Assembly: GCA_937862885.1 (NCBI GenBank)
Contig: CALMEE010000062.1
Coordinates: forward strand, 48,636 to 112,635
Direction of reading: 5' to 3'
Source of the DNA: an uncultured Planctomycetaceae bacterium
Lineage (GTDB): Bacteria > Planctomycetota > Planctomycetia > Pirellulales > Pirellulaceae
Length of the DNA stretch: 64,000 nt
A program made the translations under genes and the position numbers. Below, in pieces: positions 37,775 through 47,396 of this stretch; position 1 is the first letter of the stretch, and every line of letters begins with the position of its first letter. The notes below the pieces were generated by a model. That model saw only the letters and a list, made by a program, of their open reading frames with translations, was not told where the DNA came from and did not search any database.

Positions 37775-40264
37775 CTACTGATTCAACCAGCGAACAGTGT
37801 ATTTCTGTGTAAGATAATCGTCCAAGTCGATCAACACATCTTGCAAGTCTCGTTGATGCTCTGGCAAAAGAGGTATTGAACTGGGAAAGTCCATTTTCAG
37901 CCGCGCATTCATCTGCGCGTAGGTCCTAAAAAAGCTTTCCCGCATTTCTGTTTCATTTCGCGGGTCGTCAGCCGTCTTCATAATCACATAGACCGCTGTG
38001 TGGTCGGCATTAGCGGCTATTCCGGTTTCGTTGACGCCCAACGCAAAGGCAGTCGCCATGAACTCCTCGCTTGGTTTTGCCACACCGTTTACTGGGGAAA
38101 ACCCTTGCGTGAATTGGTTGAGCCAAGTGAATCCACCTGTGGACACTACTTCATCACTGTAGCGATCACGCAACGATTTGGCTTCAGCAGCTTCCTTCGC
38201 AATCGCCTGGGCTCTTTCCAAAACGCGTTCTTTAGCCTTCTGTTGTTTCCAAAACGCGATTACATCATCTCTTGCGTCTTGGAACGAGCGAACCTTCACT
38301 TCAGCTTTATCAATCGTCCAAACGACGTATTGATCGGGCTCAAATCCAGCCTCTTCAATTTGCAAAGACTGGAAAGTGCGGCCAACGTAATAGTCAAGTT
38401 GATGGAAGTCCATCAAGTAAAATCCGGCTAACAAACCCGATTGAGGGCGAGAAAATCCAAAATTAGGGTCAACCATTTCGACCATAACTGGCACACGGCC
38501 AATTTCGTGCTCCAAAAATTCATCGAATTGCATCAATTCAGTCGCGTGATAAGTCAAACCAAAGCGGTCTGCAATCGCTTGCGCGTTAAATTTAGGTCCT
38601 TCAGTGATAACGGCATTCGGATTCGCCTCCTGCCAATCACGGAGTTCGTCGTATCGAAAATCCATCAAGATTGATTCAACTTCGGTCAGCACCCGTGCTA
38701 ATTTCTCGGACGCAATTTTTGCCGCGAGTTTTGTTTTGATTTGCCCAGCTACCTCCTGCAATGTTCGCACGCGGATTACGTCGTCAGGTTGTTGATTGGC
38801 CCCCAGGTCGCGCATGATATCTGCCAGCACATTTGCGCCTGATTGATCACCCTCTTGCTGCTTGTCAACATTGTCTGTTTGGGATTCAGCTTGTTTGGCG
38901 GCTTCATCGCTGTCGTTCTCTTGATCGTCTTCACGATCTGCGGATTCATCTTGGGATGTCTCGCGTTTTTCGGCTTGTTCTTCGCTTTGCGATTCGTCCT
39001 GAGCGATTTCCACGGTTTGATGTCCGCTGACATGCAGCATCGAGACCGAGGAATGTTGAGCGATGATCGTTTGCACCGCGGCCAAATTTACAATGCCGCC
39101 AGCTCGGAATGACGACAACGATTCTTCGCCCAAGCGATCAGCGCTGTCATCGACGTTTCCATCTTTCTCATTATCATCATTTCGATCCGTACTTGAATCA
39201 TCGTCATTCTTTCCTTGGTCATCTTCCTCGCCGCTCTTGCGATCGGCTTCAGCTTCGTCTTCTGTCGGAGGCTTGGGAGCAGGATCGTCGTCGTCTTGTT
39301 CATCGCCGAGATTCAGATCAATTTTTTCTTCGGATCTAGAAACATTTTCGATCACTAGTGGATCATTTTCTTTCACCAAGCGCTCGTATTCGGCTTCAAC
39401 CGCTTCCGGCGAGACTTCGCTTTCAGCGGCCTTCACGAACCTGGAAAATTTGGCCTCGAAGTAGCCTACAGCGATCCTTGGTCCGACCTTGAATCCGGGC
39501 TTCTTATTTTCCGGGTCCCTGAGTTCATATCGGCCTTCATCGTAGATTTTTTGCAGTTCAGCGTTACTGGGAGTCTCGGAGATTTTGGCAATTTCATCCT
39601 CGATCGAAAGTTCCAAGACATCGCATTCCATCCGGCGATTGAGTTTGTTGTATAACTCCCAACCTCGGCTCAGACTTGGCAAGCGAGGCAAGCCAACCTG
39701 GAACAAGTCGGCAGTCCGTGTAAAGTACAAGTCTTCGATGATGTGCGGGCGCAATTTAGCAAAATCAAATCGTCCATTGGATAATGCACGGATTTCCGCA
39801 TCGATCTTTTGTTCGGTATTGAATAGCTGTCCCGTCACATGGGCGACGTAGTCGACCACGGACTCTTCAGTGATCTTGATCCCTAATTGACGCCCTTCGT
39901 TGGCAACGAGTTTTCTTCGCAAAAAGATGCGGTTCAGGTTTTGTTGGCTGAGGTTGCCGGTTTGAATACGATCGTAAATTGAAGGGAGTTGCTGGTCGGT
40001 CGAAACTCGCTGCCGCGCGCGGTTTTGCAACTCGCTCAATACATTATGAGCGATTAGGTGGTTGTCGCGCATCCGTTCTAGATCAAACGCAAAAATCGAC
40101 TTTCCTTCGACTTCGACGACTTTCGGATTATCGACACCTGATCCCCCGCCCACGTCAGCCGAATCAAAGAGCTGGGGGAGCAAAAAGACGATCATCAGGG
40201 CGACGCCGAAAAAAATCAGCATCGTTTTTTGATTTTTTCGAAACCAACGTAGGGGGCTTGCCAC
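37775..40264 (-). CDS. PpiD/SurA-like envelope protein with acidic inserts
   Basis: An 829-aa protein that opens like PpiD: a short cytoplasmic tail (MASPLRWFRKNQK), one anchor helix (TMLIFFGVALMIVFLLPQLF), then a SurA_N-like helical domain (about 60-190). Two acidic low-complexity tracts (about 305-365 and 415-475) flank a short middle piece. The C-terminal 300 residues contain DYYVGRTFQSL and WTIDKAEVKVRSF segments like the second part of PpiD. I cannot find a canonical parvulin signature, so isomerase activity is doubtful. Probably a periplasmic folding factor. Start is GTG, with AAAGGA ten bases upstream. Confidence 0.85.
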   Translation of the reverse strand: MASPLRWFRKNQKTMLIFFGVALMIVFLLPQLFDSADVGGGSGVDNPKVVEVEGKSIFAFDLERMRDNHLIAHNVLSELQNRARQRVSTDQQLPSIYDRIQTGNLSQQNLNRIFLRRKLVANEGRQLGIKITEESVVDYVAHVTGQLFNTEQKIDAEIRALSNGRFDFAKLRPHIIEDLYFTRTADLFQVGLPRLPSLSRGWELYNKLNRRMECDVLELSIEDEIAKISETPSNAELQKIYDEGRYELRDPENKKPGFKVGPRIAVGYFEAKFSRFVKAAESEVSPEAVEAEYERLVKENDPLVIENVSRSEEKIDLNLGDEQDDDDPAPKPPTEDEAEADRKSGEEDDQGKNDDDSSTDRNDDNEKDGNVDDSADRLGEESLSSFRAGGIVNLAAVQTIIAQHSSVSMLHVSGHQTVEIAQDESQSEEQAEKRETSQDESADREDDQENDSDEAAKQAESQTDNVDKQQEGDQSGANVLADIMRDLGANQQPDDVIRVRTLQEVAGQIKTKLAAKIASEKLARVLTEVESILMDFRYDELRDWQEANPNAVITEGPKFNAQAIADRFGLTYHATELMQFDEFLEHEIGRVPVMVEMVDPNFGFSRPQSGLLAGFYLMDFHQLDYYVGRTFQSLQIEEAGFEPDQYVVWTIDKAEVKVRSFQDARDDVIAFWKQQKAKERVLERAQAIAKEAAEAKSLRDRYSDEVVSTGGFTWLNQFTQGFSPVNGVAKPSEEFMATAFALGVNETGIAANADHTAVYVIMKTADDPRNETEMRESFFRTYAQMNARLKMDFPSSIPLLPEHQRDLQDVLIDLDDYLTQKYTVRWLNQ

Positions 40265-40928
40265 GCTAAAGCATCCTTTAAATTCTGAATATTAATCTTG
40301 ACGCTAGCCACACGATCCTGGCGGCTAGGGGCTTGACAAACTGAACAACCAGTCAGTAAGCATTTTTAACATCTAAAGTGCATTAACTTATTGAAACCGG
40401 TCAGGTAAGCCATCAAGTAGCCAGTCTTCCGCCCCAAGATTTCGATTGATGTTGGGGGGGCGAACCGAGTTGATTGATGTTGCACTTTAGGGCATTTTAA
40501 ATTTTATTGTTAGTATCAAAATCCAGCGAGCAAACCGTTCGCGGTGAAAATCAAATTCGTTGAAACCAGCCATGCCAGTCTCGACAAGCAACCAGGAACA
40601 CAGAAAACAGCCGTCGCAGTTTACACATTCAATTGGACCGATATTTGTCGAATGTCTGTAGCAAATTGTAAGATTCATTGACTTTTGTTCAATCCCAATC
40701 GAGACTCATGGTTCAAAACTTGGTCGATGCCTGTCTGCAAATGCCGGATACGACTTTGGGAATGCAATGGAAAACTTTGAGTCGCACGTTGAGTGATTAA
40801 CGCTGCTATGGCCGCACAAAACGAAAAATTTGCGAAAATGCCGATTATTTTCGGACAATGGCGGGAATTAGTAGACGGCTTGCCGATTAGCGCGTTGCGG
40901 AATGATCGCATGATTTCTAGGGAGAAAA
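40265..40928. other. Divergent interval with repeats
   Basis: It lies between the PpiD-like gene and topA. It contains a perfect inverted repeat CTAAAGTGCA (40373-40382) and TGCACTTTAG (40481-40490), and two exact copies of GATTGATGTT (40444-40453 and 40472-40481) next to it. No gene seen. Confidence 0.6.
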
Positions 40929-43655
40929 ATGTCTAAATCGAGTTCTAAAGCAAACCGAAACGCGTTAGTGATCGTCGAATCACCAGCCAAGGCACGCACA
41001 ATTAGCCGCTACTTGGGTAAAGGATTCACCGTCGAAGCCAGCATCGGCCATATTCGCGACTTACCTCAGGGCAAAAAAGAAATGCCCGAAGAACTCAAGA
41101 ACGAAAATTGGGCGCGTTTGGGCGTAAATGTCGACAAAGACTTTGAACCTGTCTATGTGATCCCAGACGCCAAAAAGAAGCATGTTGCCAAGCTGAAGAA
41201 ACTGCTTAAGGAGTCGAACGAGTTGTATCTGGCGACGGACGAAGACCGCGAAGGGGAAGCGATAAGTTGGCACCTCAACCAGATTCTGCAACCGCGCGTG
41301 CCCGTACATCGACTGGTGTTCCATGAAATCACGAAGGAAGCAATCGAAAACGCCCTCGATAATCCACGCACGATCGATGATGGGTTGGTTAAGGCCCAAG
41401 AAACGCGCCGCATTCTTGACCGGCTGTACGGCTTTGAGATGTCGGAGTTCCTATGGCGAAAGAGCTTGGGACGATCAGCAGGTCGCGTGCAAAGTGTCGC
41501 TGTTCGCTTGATCGTCGAACGAGAGCGCGAGCGACTGGCCTTTCATTCGGCAACCTATTGGGATTTACTAGGGCTGTTTAAGACGGCCACCAACGAAAAA
41601 TTTGAAGCGACTCTGACAGTCATCGACGGCAAACGAATTCCATCTGGGAAGGATTTTGATTCCACCAATGGAAGGTTGATTGATAAAGATGGGAAACTGG
41701 CTCTCCTCAACGAAGAACAAGCCATCGCGTTGTCTGAAAGGCTCAAACAAGAATCGTTTGTCGTGGCGAGGCTAGAGGTCAAACCGTATACGCGCAAACC
41801 TGCGCCGCCGTTCACGACGAGCACTTTACAACAGGAGGCCAATCGCAAATTGGGCTTTACGGCTCGCCGAACCATGAACGCCGCACAAAGCCTCTACGAA
41901 AACGGGCACATCACCTACATGCGAACCGACTCGACAACATTGTCGCAACAAGCCATTGACGCGGCCCGCTCCCTGGTGGCCAGCGAATACGGGCAACAGT
42001 TTTTGCCCGATGCGCCTCGACTTTACACTTCGAAAGTAAAGAACGCTCAAGAGGCTCACGAAGCCATTCGTCCGGCAGGCGTCGACGGGAAATTCGAGAT
42101 GCCGGTGAAACTGAAATCGGGATTGTCTTCCGATGAATTCCGTTTGTTCGAGTTGATTTGGAAACGAACTATCGCCTGTCAAATGGTTGATGCCCGCGGA
42201 AATAATGTCACAATTACGTTGCAAGGCGGCGGGGCGGAGTTTCAAGTTCGTGGGAAGACGATCGAGTTTCCAGGTTTCCTTCGCGCATACGTGGAAGGAT
42301 CCGATGATCCAGAAGCGGAACTCGCCGACCAAGAGAAAATCCTTCCCGCCGTTAAAGAGGGGCAAGCAATTGATTGCATGGATTTGCAAGGCAAGTCGCA
42401 CACCACACTCCCCCCGGCTCGCTATAGCGAAGCTGCTTTGACGCAGGAATTGGAACGCAAAGGAATTGGGCGCCCCAGTACCTATGCGTCGATTATCGAC
42501 ACGATTCAAGCCAGGAATTACGTGTTCAAAAAGGGGAATGCCTTGGTTCCCTCTTGGACGGCAATGTCCATGGTGCGGCTGATGGAGCAGCATTTTGCCA
42601 ATCTGGTCGATTACGAGTTTACGGCCGAAATGGAAGACCTTTTGGATGCAATCAGCCGTCATGAACAAGACAATATTCAATACCTAGCCAAATTCTATCA
42701 TGGTGTTGATGGACAAGGTTTGCGACAAAAACTCGATGAGAAAATGAAAACCGTGGACGTGCGAGCTATTTGCACGTTCGAATTGGGAGTGCCTGAATCG
42801 GGCGAAAATCGCGAGATGGTGGCGATACGAGTTGGGCGTTACGGACCTTACGTGGAACAGGGGGAACGGAAGGCCAGCTTGCCCGAACAACTCGCTCCCG
42901 ATGAAGTCTCCTTACAACTAGCCATCGACTTATTGGAAAAAGCGGATGTTGCTGAGCAACCGCTGGGCGTCGATCCGGAAACTGGTAGATACGTTTATTT
43001 GAAAGAGGGACGATTTGGACCTTACGTACATCTAGCGGCGCGTGAGGGTACGGACGAGGAACCGCGAAACGCATCCTTATTGAAAGGGATGAATTTCCAG
43101 GATGTCGACATCGAAATCGCATTGAAGCTGTTGTCCCTTCCCAGAGATTTGGGCGTGCATCCCGAATTGAACGAACAAATTGTCGCGCATAATGGTCGAT
43201 TCGGCCCCTACATCAAATGTGGTAACGAAACACGTTCCATTCCTGCTGACTTGAGTTTGCTGGAAATCACAACCGAGCAGGCCATCGAGTTGTTGAAGCA
43301 GCCAAAAACACGTGGACGCGGCAGGGCTGCACCGAAAGAGCCGCTCAAGTCCTTCGAAAAATCTCCGGTCACGGAGCAGGTGGTCCAATTGCTTGAGGGT
43401 AGGTTCGGTCCTTACGTCACGGACGGTGTGACAAATGCCTCACTCCCCAAAAACTTTGGCGTCGAAGAACTGACGTTTGAAAAAGCGCTTGATTTGTTAG
43501 CCGAAAGAGCTGCCAAGACTCCAGCCAAGAAAACTGTGAAAAAGAAATCGACGGCAGCAAAAAGATCCGCCAGCAAAACAAACAAGACCGCAAAGAAAGC
43601 GAAAGTACCAAAAAAGAAAACAGCCAAACGGAGTTTAAAGAAAAAAGCCGATTAA
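40929..43655 (+). CDS. topA: DNA topoisomerase I
   Basis: It relaxes negative supercoils through a 5'-phosphotyrosine. The TOPRIM domain starts VIVESPAKARTISRYL and has the DEDREGEAISWH metal site; the active tyrosine is Tyr330 in HITYMRTDST. Instead of zinc fingers the C-terminus has four copies of a GRxGPY repeat (GRYGPYVEQG, GRFGPYVHL, GRFGPYIKCG, GRFGPYVTDG), typical of Topo_C_Rpt in many non-enteric bacteria. A tail of about 45 residues rich in Lys and Ala (ending KRSLKKKAD) may bind DNA. Length 908 aa. AGGGAG eight bases before ATG supports the start. Confidence 0.97.
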   Translation: MSKSSSKANRNALVIVESPAKARTISRYLGKGFTVEASIGHIRDLPQGKKEMPEELKNENWARLGVNVDKDFEPVYVIPDAKKKHVAKLKKLLKESNELYLATDEDREGEAISWHLNQILQPRVPVHRLVFHEITKEAIENALDNPRTIDDGLVKAQETRRILDRLYGFEMSEFLWRKSLGRSAGRVQSVAVRLIVERERERLAFHSATYWDLLGLFKTATNEKFEATLTVIDGKRIPSGKDFDSTNGRLIDKDGKLALLNEEQAIALSERLKQESFVVARLEVKPYTRKPAPPFTTSTLQQEANRKLGFTARRTMNAAQSLYENGHITYMRTDSTTLSQQAIDAARSLVASEYGQQFLPDAPRLYTSKVKNAQEAHEAIRPAGVDGKFEMPVKLKSGLSSDEFRLFELIWKRTIACQMVDARGNNVTITLQGGGAEFQVRGKTIEFPGFLRAYVEGSDDPEAELADQEKILPAVKEGQAIDCMDLQGKSHTTLPPARYSEAALTQELERKGIGRPSTYASIIDTIQARNYVFKKGNALVPSWTAMSMVRLMEQHFANLVDYEFTAEMEDLLDAISRHEQDNIQYLAKFYHGVDGQGLRQKLDEKMKTVDVRAICTFELGVPESGENREMVAIRVGRYGPYVEQGERKASLPEQLAPDEVSLQLAIDLLEKADVAEQPLGVDPETGRYVYLKEGRFGPYVHLAAREGTDEEPRNASLLKGMNFQDVDIEIALKLLSLPRDLGVHPELNEQIVAHNGRFGPYIKCGNETRSIPADLSLLEITTEQAIELLKQPKTRGRGRAAPKEPLKSFEKSPVTEQVVQLLEGRFGPYVTDGVTNASLPKNFGVEELTFEKALDLLAERAAKTPAKKTVKKKSTAAKRSASKTNKTAKKAKVPKKKTAKRSLKKKAD

Positions 43656-43737
43656 ACTCCAAAGTTGGCGTTTGCATCCTAATGTTATTGCGTTTGCCTC
43701 ATTTCCTGGAAATTCGCGGCTTCGAGTCTCGGCCCGG

Positions 43738-43762
43738 TTTCGCCATTTGAACCACGGCGAAA
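43738..43762. repeat. Inverted repeat TTTCGCC-N11-GGCGAAA
   Basis: Perfect 7-base arms at 43738-43744 and 43756-43762, 83 bases after the topA stop and 138 before ygiQ-like. No T-run on either side; it may be an mRNA hairpin or a protein site. Confidence 0.5.
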
Positions 43763-43899
43763 TGTGGTTTCAAGAAATTTAACTTGAGTTCTTCGCGATT
43801 CTCACTAAGAATGGATGATCTCAAGCCGCAAGTTCGGGTTGGATGAATTCCGGCCGCGGAGAATCGTAATTCTTTCTTTATTTCTATTGACGTGGCAAT

Positions 43900-46038
43900 A
43901 TGCAACTTCCAATCATAAGCGAAGCCAAACGCGCCTGTGGCCGGTTGGAGCAGTTGATACCTGCCGAAGAACTTGCGGCGCGCATCCCGTTGCCAATGAC
44001 CATGGACGAGGCCCGCGCACGCGGCTGGGAAGAACTTGATGTTGTCTTCGTGACGGGTGATGCCTATATCGATCATCCTAGTTTTGCCATGGCGATCTTA
44101 GGCCGCACATTGGAGGCCGCTGGCTATCGTGTGGGCATTGTGTCGCAGCCTGATTGGACGAGTTGTCGCGATTGGCAGCGTTTTGGACGGCCGCGACTCT
44201 TCTTCGCAATCAGCGCCGGCAACATGGATTCCATGATCAATCATTACACGGCCAATCGCAAAGTACGGAATAGCGACGCTTATTCGCCTGGCGGAAGAAT
44301 CGGCCTGCGCCCCGATCGCGCGACGCTCGCGTATTGCCAGCGAGCTCGGGAAGCTTTTAAAGGCGTTCCAGTGATCGCCGGTGGCGTTGAAGCATCATTG
44401 CGGCGACTTGCACATTATGACTACTGGAGCGACAAAGTTCGCAAATCGATTTTATTGGATAGCAAAGCGGACTTGTTGGTTTTTGGCATGGGTGAAAATC
44501 CCATTATAGAAATTGCTGATCGCTTGAAAGCAAGAGAAAGTGTTAAACAGCTGCGTGACATGCGCGGCGTTGCCTATCGGTTGGGAAAATCCGAATCGCC
44601 ACCGGAAGATGCGATTCTACTCCCATCCTTTGAAGAAGTTCGGACGTGCAAGTTCGCTTTTGCGGATGCCACCAAAATGATTCACAATGAGACCAATCCG
44701 TACAATGCAAGACGTCTCAAACAGGCTCACGGTGATGAATGGGTCATCGTCAATCCGCCACAATTTCCCATCTCCAAAACGTCAATGGATCGTATCTACG
44801 ATTTGCCATACACGCGTCGTGCCCACCCGAGTTACCGCGAGCCGATTCCGGCTTTCCAAATCATTAAAGATTCCGTCACCATCATGCGCGGCTGTTTCGG
44901 CGGTTGTACATTTTGTTCGATTACGGCTCATCAAGGGCGCGTGATTCAATCGCGCAGTCAGTCGTCGATCATCAACGAGATTAGTCAGCTCGCCGCGGAA
45001 AAGGATTTCAAAGGTGTGATCAGCGACATCGGAGGTCCAACCGCGAACATGTATGAAATGAAGTGCTCACGGCCAGAGGTTGAGGCAAAATGCCGGCGGC
45101 AATCTTGCGTGCATCCCACAATCTGTAAGTTGTTGTGCACGAACCATGGCCCAATCATCCAACTGATGCGGAAATCGCGCGAAGTCAAGGGAGTGAAAAA
45201 GGTGCTCGTGGCCAGCGGTATCCGCATGGACTTAGCGCAGCGCTCTCCGGAATACATGGCAGAACTGACCCAACATCACGTCGGCGGTCTATTGAAGGTG
45301 GCTCCGGAACATGCGGACACCGACGTGTTAGATAAGATGAAGAAACCGTCGATTGATAACTTTCGGCAATTCGCGCGAAAGTTTGAACGCGAGTCTCAGA
45401 AGGCCAACAAGAAACAACATCTTGTCCCCTATTTTATTGCCAGTCATCCAGGCAGTGATCTGAACAGCATGATTCAATTAGCCGTGTTCCTCAAGCAAAA
45501 CGGTTACAAACCTGACCAAGTTCAAGACTTCATTCCGGCGCCCTTAGACGTGGCAACGTGCATGTATTACACGGGAATGGACCCATTCACAAAGAAACCT
45601 GTGTACATTGCAAGAACGCTGCGCGACCGCAAGATGCAAAGAGCCCTCATGCAGTTTTTCAAGCCCGAAAACTACTTCGAGGTACGCAAAGCTTTGATTG
45701 AGTCTGGACGTCGAGACTTAATTGGCAACGGTTGCGATTGTTTGATTCCAGAGCAACCACCTCGAGAGGCCATCATTCATCGCCGAAAACAATCGAACCA
45801 ACAATTCCGCGGGGACTATGTTCACCAAATCAATAAGCAGTCGAAAGATCTGAATTCGTTGGGAAACAAAGGCCGCCAGGCAAACAAATTGGAAAATCCT
45901 GAATCAGTCAATCAAGCTGAAAGCGCATCGGGAAAACGCGCTAAACGTACGAAGTCGTCGAAAAAGCAATCTCGCTTTGCGCCTTCGTCCGGTTATCGCC
46001 CGGACCGCAAAGGTATTCGCCGCCGCGACAACAATTGA
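43900..46038 (+). CDS. YgiQ-family radical SAM protein
   Basis: The 4Fe-4S site is CFGGCTFCS (CxxxCxxC), followed by ITAHQGR, the signature of the YgiQ family. The N-terminal domain (VIAGGVEASLRRLAHYDYWS, about 165-190) resembles a B12-like or corrinoid-binding fold and is typical of YgiQ. The C-terminus contains VQDFIPAPLDVATCMYYTG and ends in a basic, Gln/Asn-rich tail (SKKQSRFAPSSGYRPDRK). Length 712 aa. Activity of the family is not established. The gene starts at ATG 43900; no strong ribosome site. Confidence 0.92.
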   Translation: MQLPIISEAKRACGRLEQLIPAEELAARIPLPMTMDEARARGWEELDVVFVTGDAYIDHPSFAMAILGRTLEAAGYRVGIVSQPDWTSCRDWQRFGRPRLFFAISAGNMDSMINHYTANRKVRNSDAYSPGGRIGLRPDRATLAYCQRAREAFKGVPVIAGGVEASLRRLAHYDYWSDKVRKSILLDSKADLLVFGMGENPIIEIADRLKARESVKQLRDMRGVAYRLGKSESPPEDAILLPSFEEVRTCKFAFADATKMIHNETNPYNARRLKQAHGDEWVIVNPPQFPISKTSMDRIYDLPYTRRAHPSYREPIPAFQIIKDSVTIMRGCFGGCTFCSITAHQGRVIQSRSQSSIINEISQLAAEKDFKGVISDIGGPTANMYEMKCSRPEVEAKCRRQSCVHPTICKLLCTNHGPIIQLMRKSREVKGVKKVLVASGIRMDLAQRSPEYMAELTQHHVGGLLKVAPEHADTDVLDKMKKPSIDNFRQFARKFERESQKANKKQHLVPYFIASHPGSDLNSMIQLAVFLKQNGYKPDQVQDFIPAPLDVATCMYYTGMDPFTKKPVYIARTLRDRKMQRALMQFFKPENYFEVRKALIESGRRDLIGNGCDCLIPEQPPREAIIHRRKQSNQQFRGDYVHQINKQSKDLNSLGNKGRQANKLENPESVNQAESASGKRAKRTKSSKKQSRFAPSSGYRPDRKGIRRRDNN

Positions 46039-46161
46039 TTTTGCTGGAGGCAGAAGGTGATATCCGCGATGTTGACCGCGAACTACGCCATTCTTTTGTC
46101 GTAACTCTGCGATGTTGAGATTGACGGTCTCAGTTTGGTGAAACCGGTTGTTGTCATCAGT

Positions 46162-46854
46162 TCAAGCCAACTCGGAAAAAGCCCGCAAGCCAATCGGCTC
46201 GCGGCTGGCAAAGGGCTCACCATATTTCGTACCGATGCGGCCCCCCCAAAAACTTGCTTCGTGTTCCAAGCGTTCCAAGAAGCTCGGGGAGACGTGGTCT
46301 CGCCCGGTGACAAATTGACTTTCGTAGGCTGCGATCGCCGCCAACTTCTTTGGCCATTCCTGACTGATATCGACAATAAACGCAGGCTGCGCTATTTGCC
46401 TGAGATGGATGCAGTAATAGTGGAAAATGCGTTGCGGGTGCCAGGGTTCGCCACTCATGTCTGTTTTTGTCAATTTAGCCCAGAACCGCGCGGCCTCGAT
46501 CAATTCGGTTGCCGCCACATGATCTGGGTGGGCGTCCTCCCAAAACGGTGCGAACAGCCAGTTAGGCTGTGTTCGTCGAATGACCTCAGCCAACTTGGCA
46601 CGCGCTTCTAGCGTATGTTGCAAACTGCGGTTTGGCAGGCCCAAGTTTTCTCGCCAGCGCAGCCCCAAATGCTGACTCGCCTTCGCCGTCTCCGCAGTGC
46701 GAAGTTCACGTGTGCCAAAAGGCGTCGGTTCTCCGTCGGTCAGGTCGAGGATGCCAACATTCCAGCCCCCCTGCAACATTTTGACAATCGAACCTCCCAT
46801 TCCCAACTCGGCATCGTCGGGATGAGGTGCAATTACTAACGCATGTAGTTTCAT
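46162..46854 (-). CDS. bshB1: LmbE-family deacetylase, BshB1-like
   Basis: A 230-aa zinc deacetylase with APHPDDAELGMGGSI at the N-terminus, LTDGEPTPFGTRELRTAE and WEDAHPDHVAA. The GEPTPFG and LGLPNRSL segments match BshB1, which removes the acetyl group from GlcNAc-malate in bacillithiol synthesis; related enzymes act on mycothiol or GlcNAc-PI. The frame extends to 47349, but the upstream part lacks the fold and I use the ATG at 46854, which has GGAA five bases upstream. No bshA or bshC is near, so the pathway is inferred. Confidence 0.85.
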   Translation of the reverse strand: MKLHALVIAPHPDDAELGMGGSIVKMLQGGWNVGILDLTDGEPTPFGTRELRTAETAKASQHLGLRWRENLGLPNRSLQHTLEARAKLAEVIRRTQPNWLFAPFWEDAHPDHVAATELIEAARFWAKLTKTDMSGEPWHPQRIFHYYCIHLRQIAQPAFIVDISQEWPKKLAAIAAYESQFVTGRDHVSPSFLERLEHEASFWGGRIGTKYGEPFASREPIGLRAFSELA

Positions 46855-47031
46855 GTTTCCATTTCCTTCAATTTTGCTGGTTGCTAGCATAAATGCAAAA
46901 ACTAGCTGAAGACAAGCGGGATGTCGAAAATGATATGGACTTAGGGTTGTCATTTTGAAATCTTTCGCACGATTTCGAAGCACTTGAGCGAGTCGACGCT
47001 CAAGAAGGCATATTTTGCATTGGATGGTTTG

Positions 47032-47268
47032 ATGAATGGCAACTCCACAAGTCGTCGACGCCCGGTATCTTGTTTTCTGCTTTTCGGTTTCTTGCTCGCC
47101 GGCGCCTTGATCGCGAATGGCCTCGTTGGTTGTTCGCTGATGAAAGGCAAACAGGAAAATGACAAGTATCCAACAGCGCAACGGGCAACCAACTGGGATC
47201 ACATTGGGCGTGGGACTGGCATCGATCCTCGTGCCAAAGCCATCGAGCATCGACTTGGCTACGAATAA
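47032..47268 (+). CDS. Small planctomycete lipoprotein
   Basis: A 78-aa protein with a signal peptide and lipobox: hydrophobic FLLFGFLLAGALIANGL then VGCSL, so the Cys would be lipidated. The C-terminal ATNWDHIGRGTGIDPRAKAIEHRLGYE ends with a DPRA-x-x-IE-x-LG motif I associate with short planctomycete envelope proteins. It is divergent from bshB1 and overlaps the long upstream part of that frame, which supports the shorter deacetylase start. The ATG at 47032 is chosen because it directly precedes the signal peptide; a TTG at 46984 is in frame. Confidence 0.65.
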   Translation: MNGNSTSRRRPVSCFLLFGFLLAGALIANGLVGCSLMKGKQENDKYPTAQRATNWDHIGRGTGIDPRAKAIEHRLGYE

Positions 47269-47396
47269 TCGGTGGGGGGCACGCGATTGACCAGGCCGTG
47301 AATGGATCATTGCTCTTGCGATGTTTTGGCGCTTCAACGAGAAATTCACATCGTGAATTCTCAGACTCGATGGGCCAAGCCAGTTACCTGAGTCAC

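Noticed and set aside
39063..39464. Serine-rich frame antisense to the PpiD-like acidic tract
   Set aside because: Shadow of the Asp/Glu codons (GAT/GAC/GAA read in reverse as Ser/Phe/Leu).
46855..47349. N-terminal extension of the BshB1-like frame
   Set aside because: The extension lacks domain features and overlaps the small lipoprotein on the other strand; an ATG with a ribosome site fits the family length.
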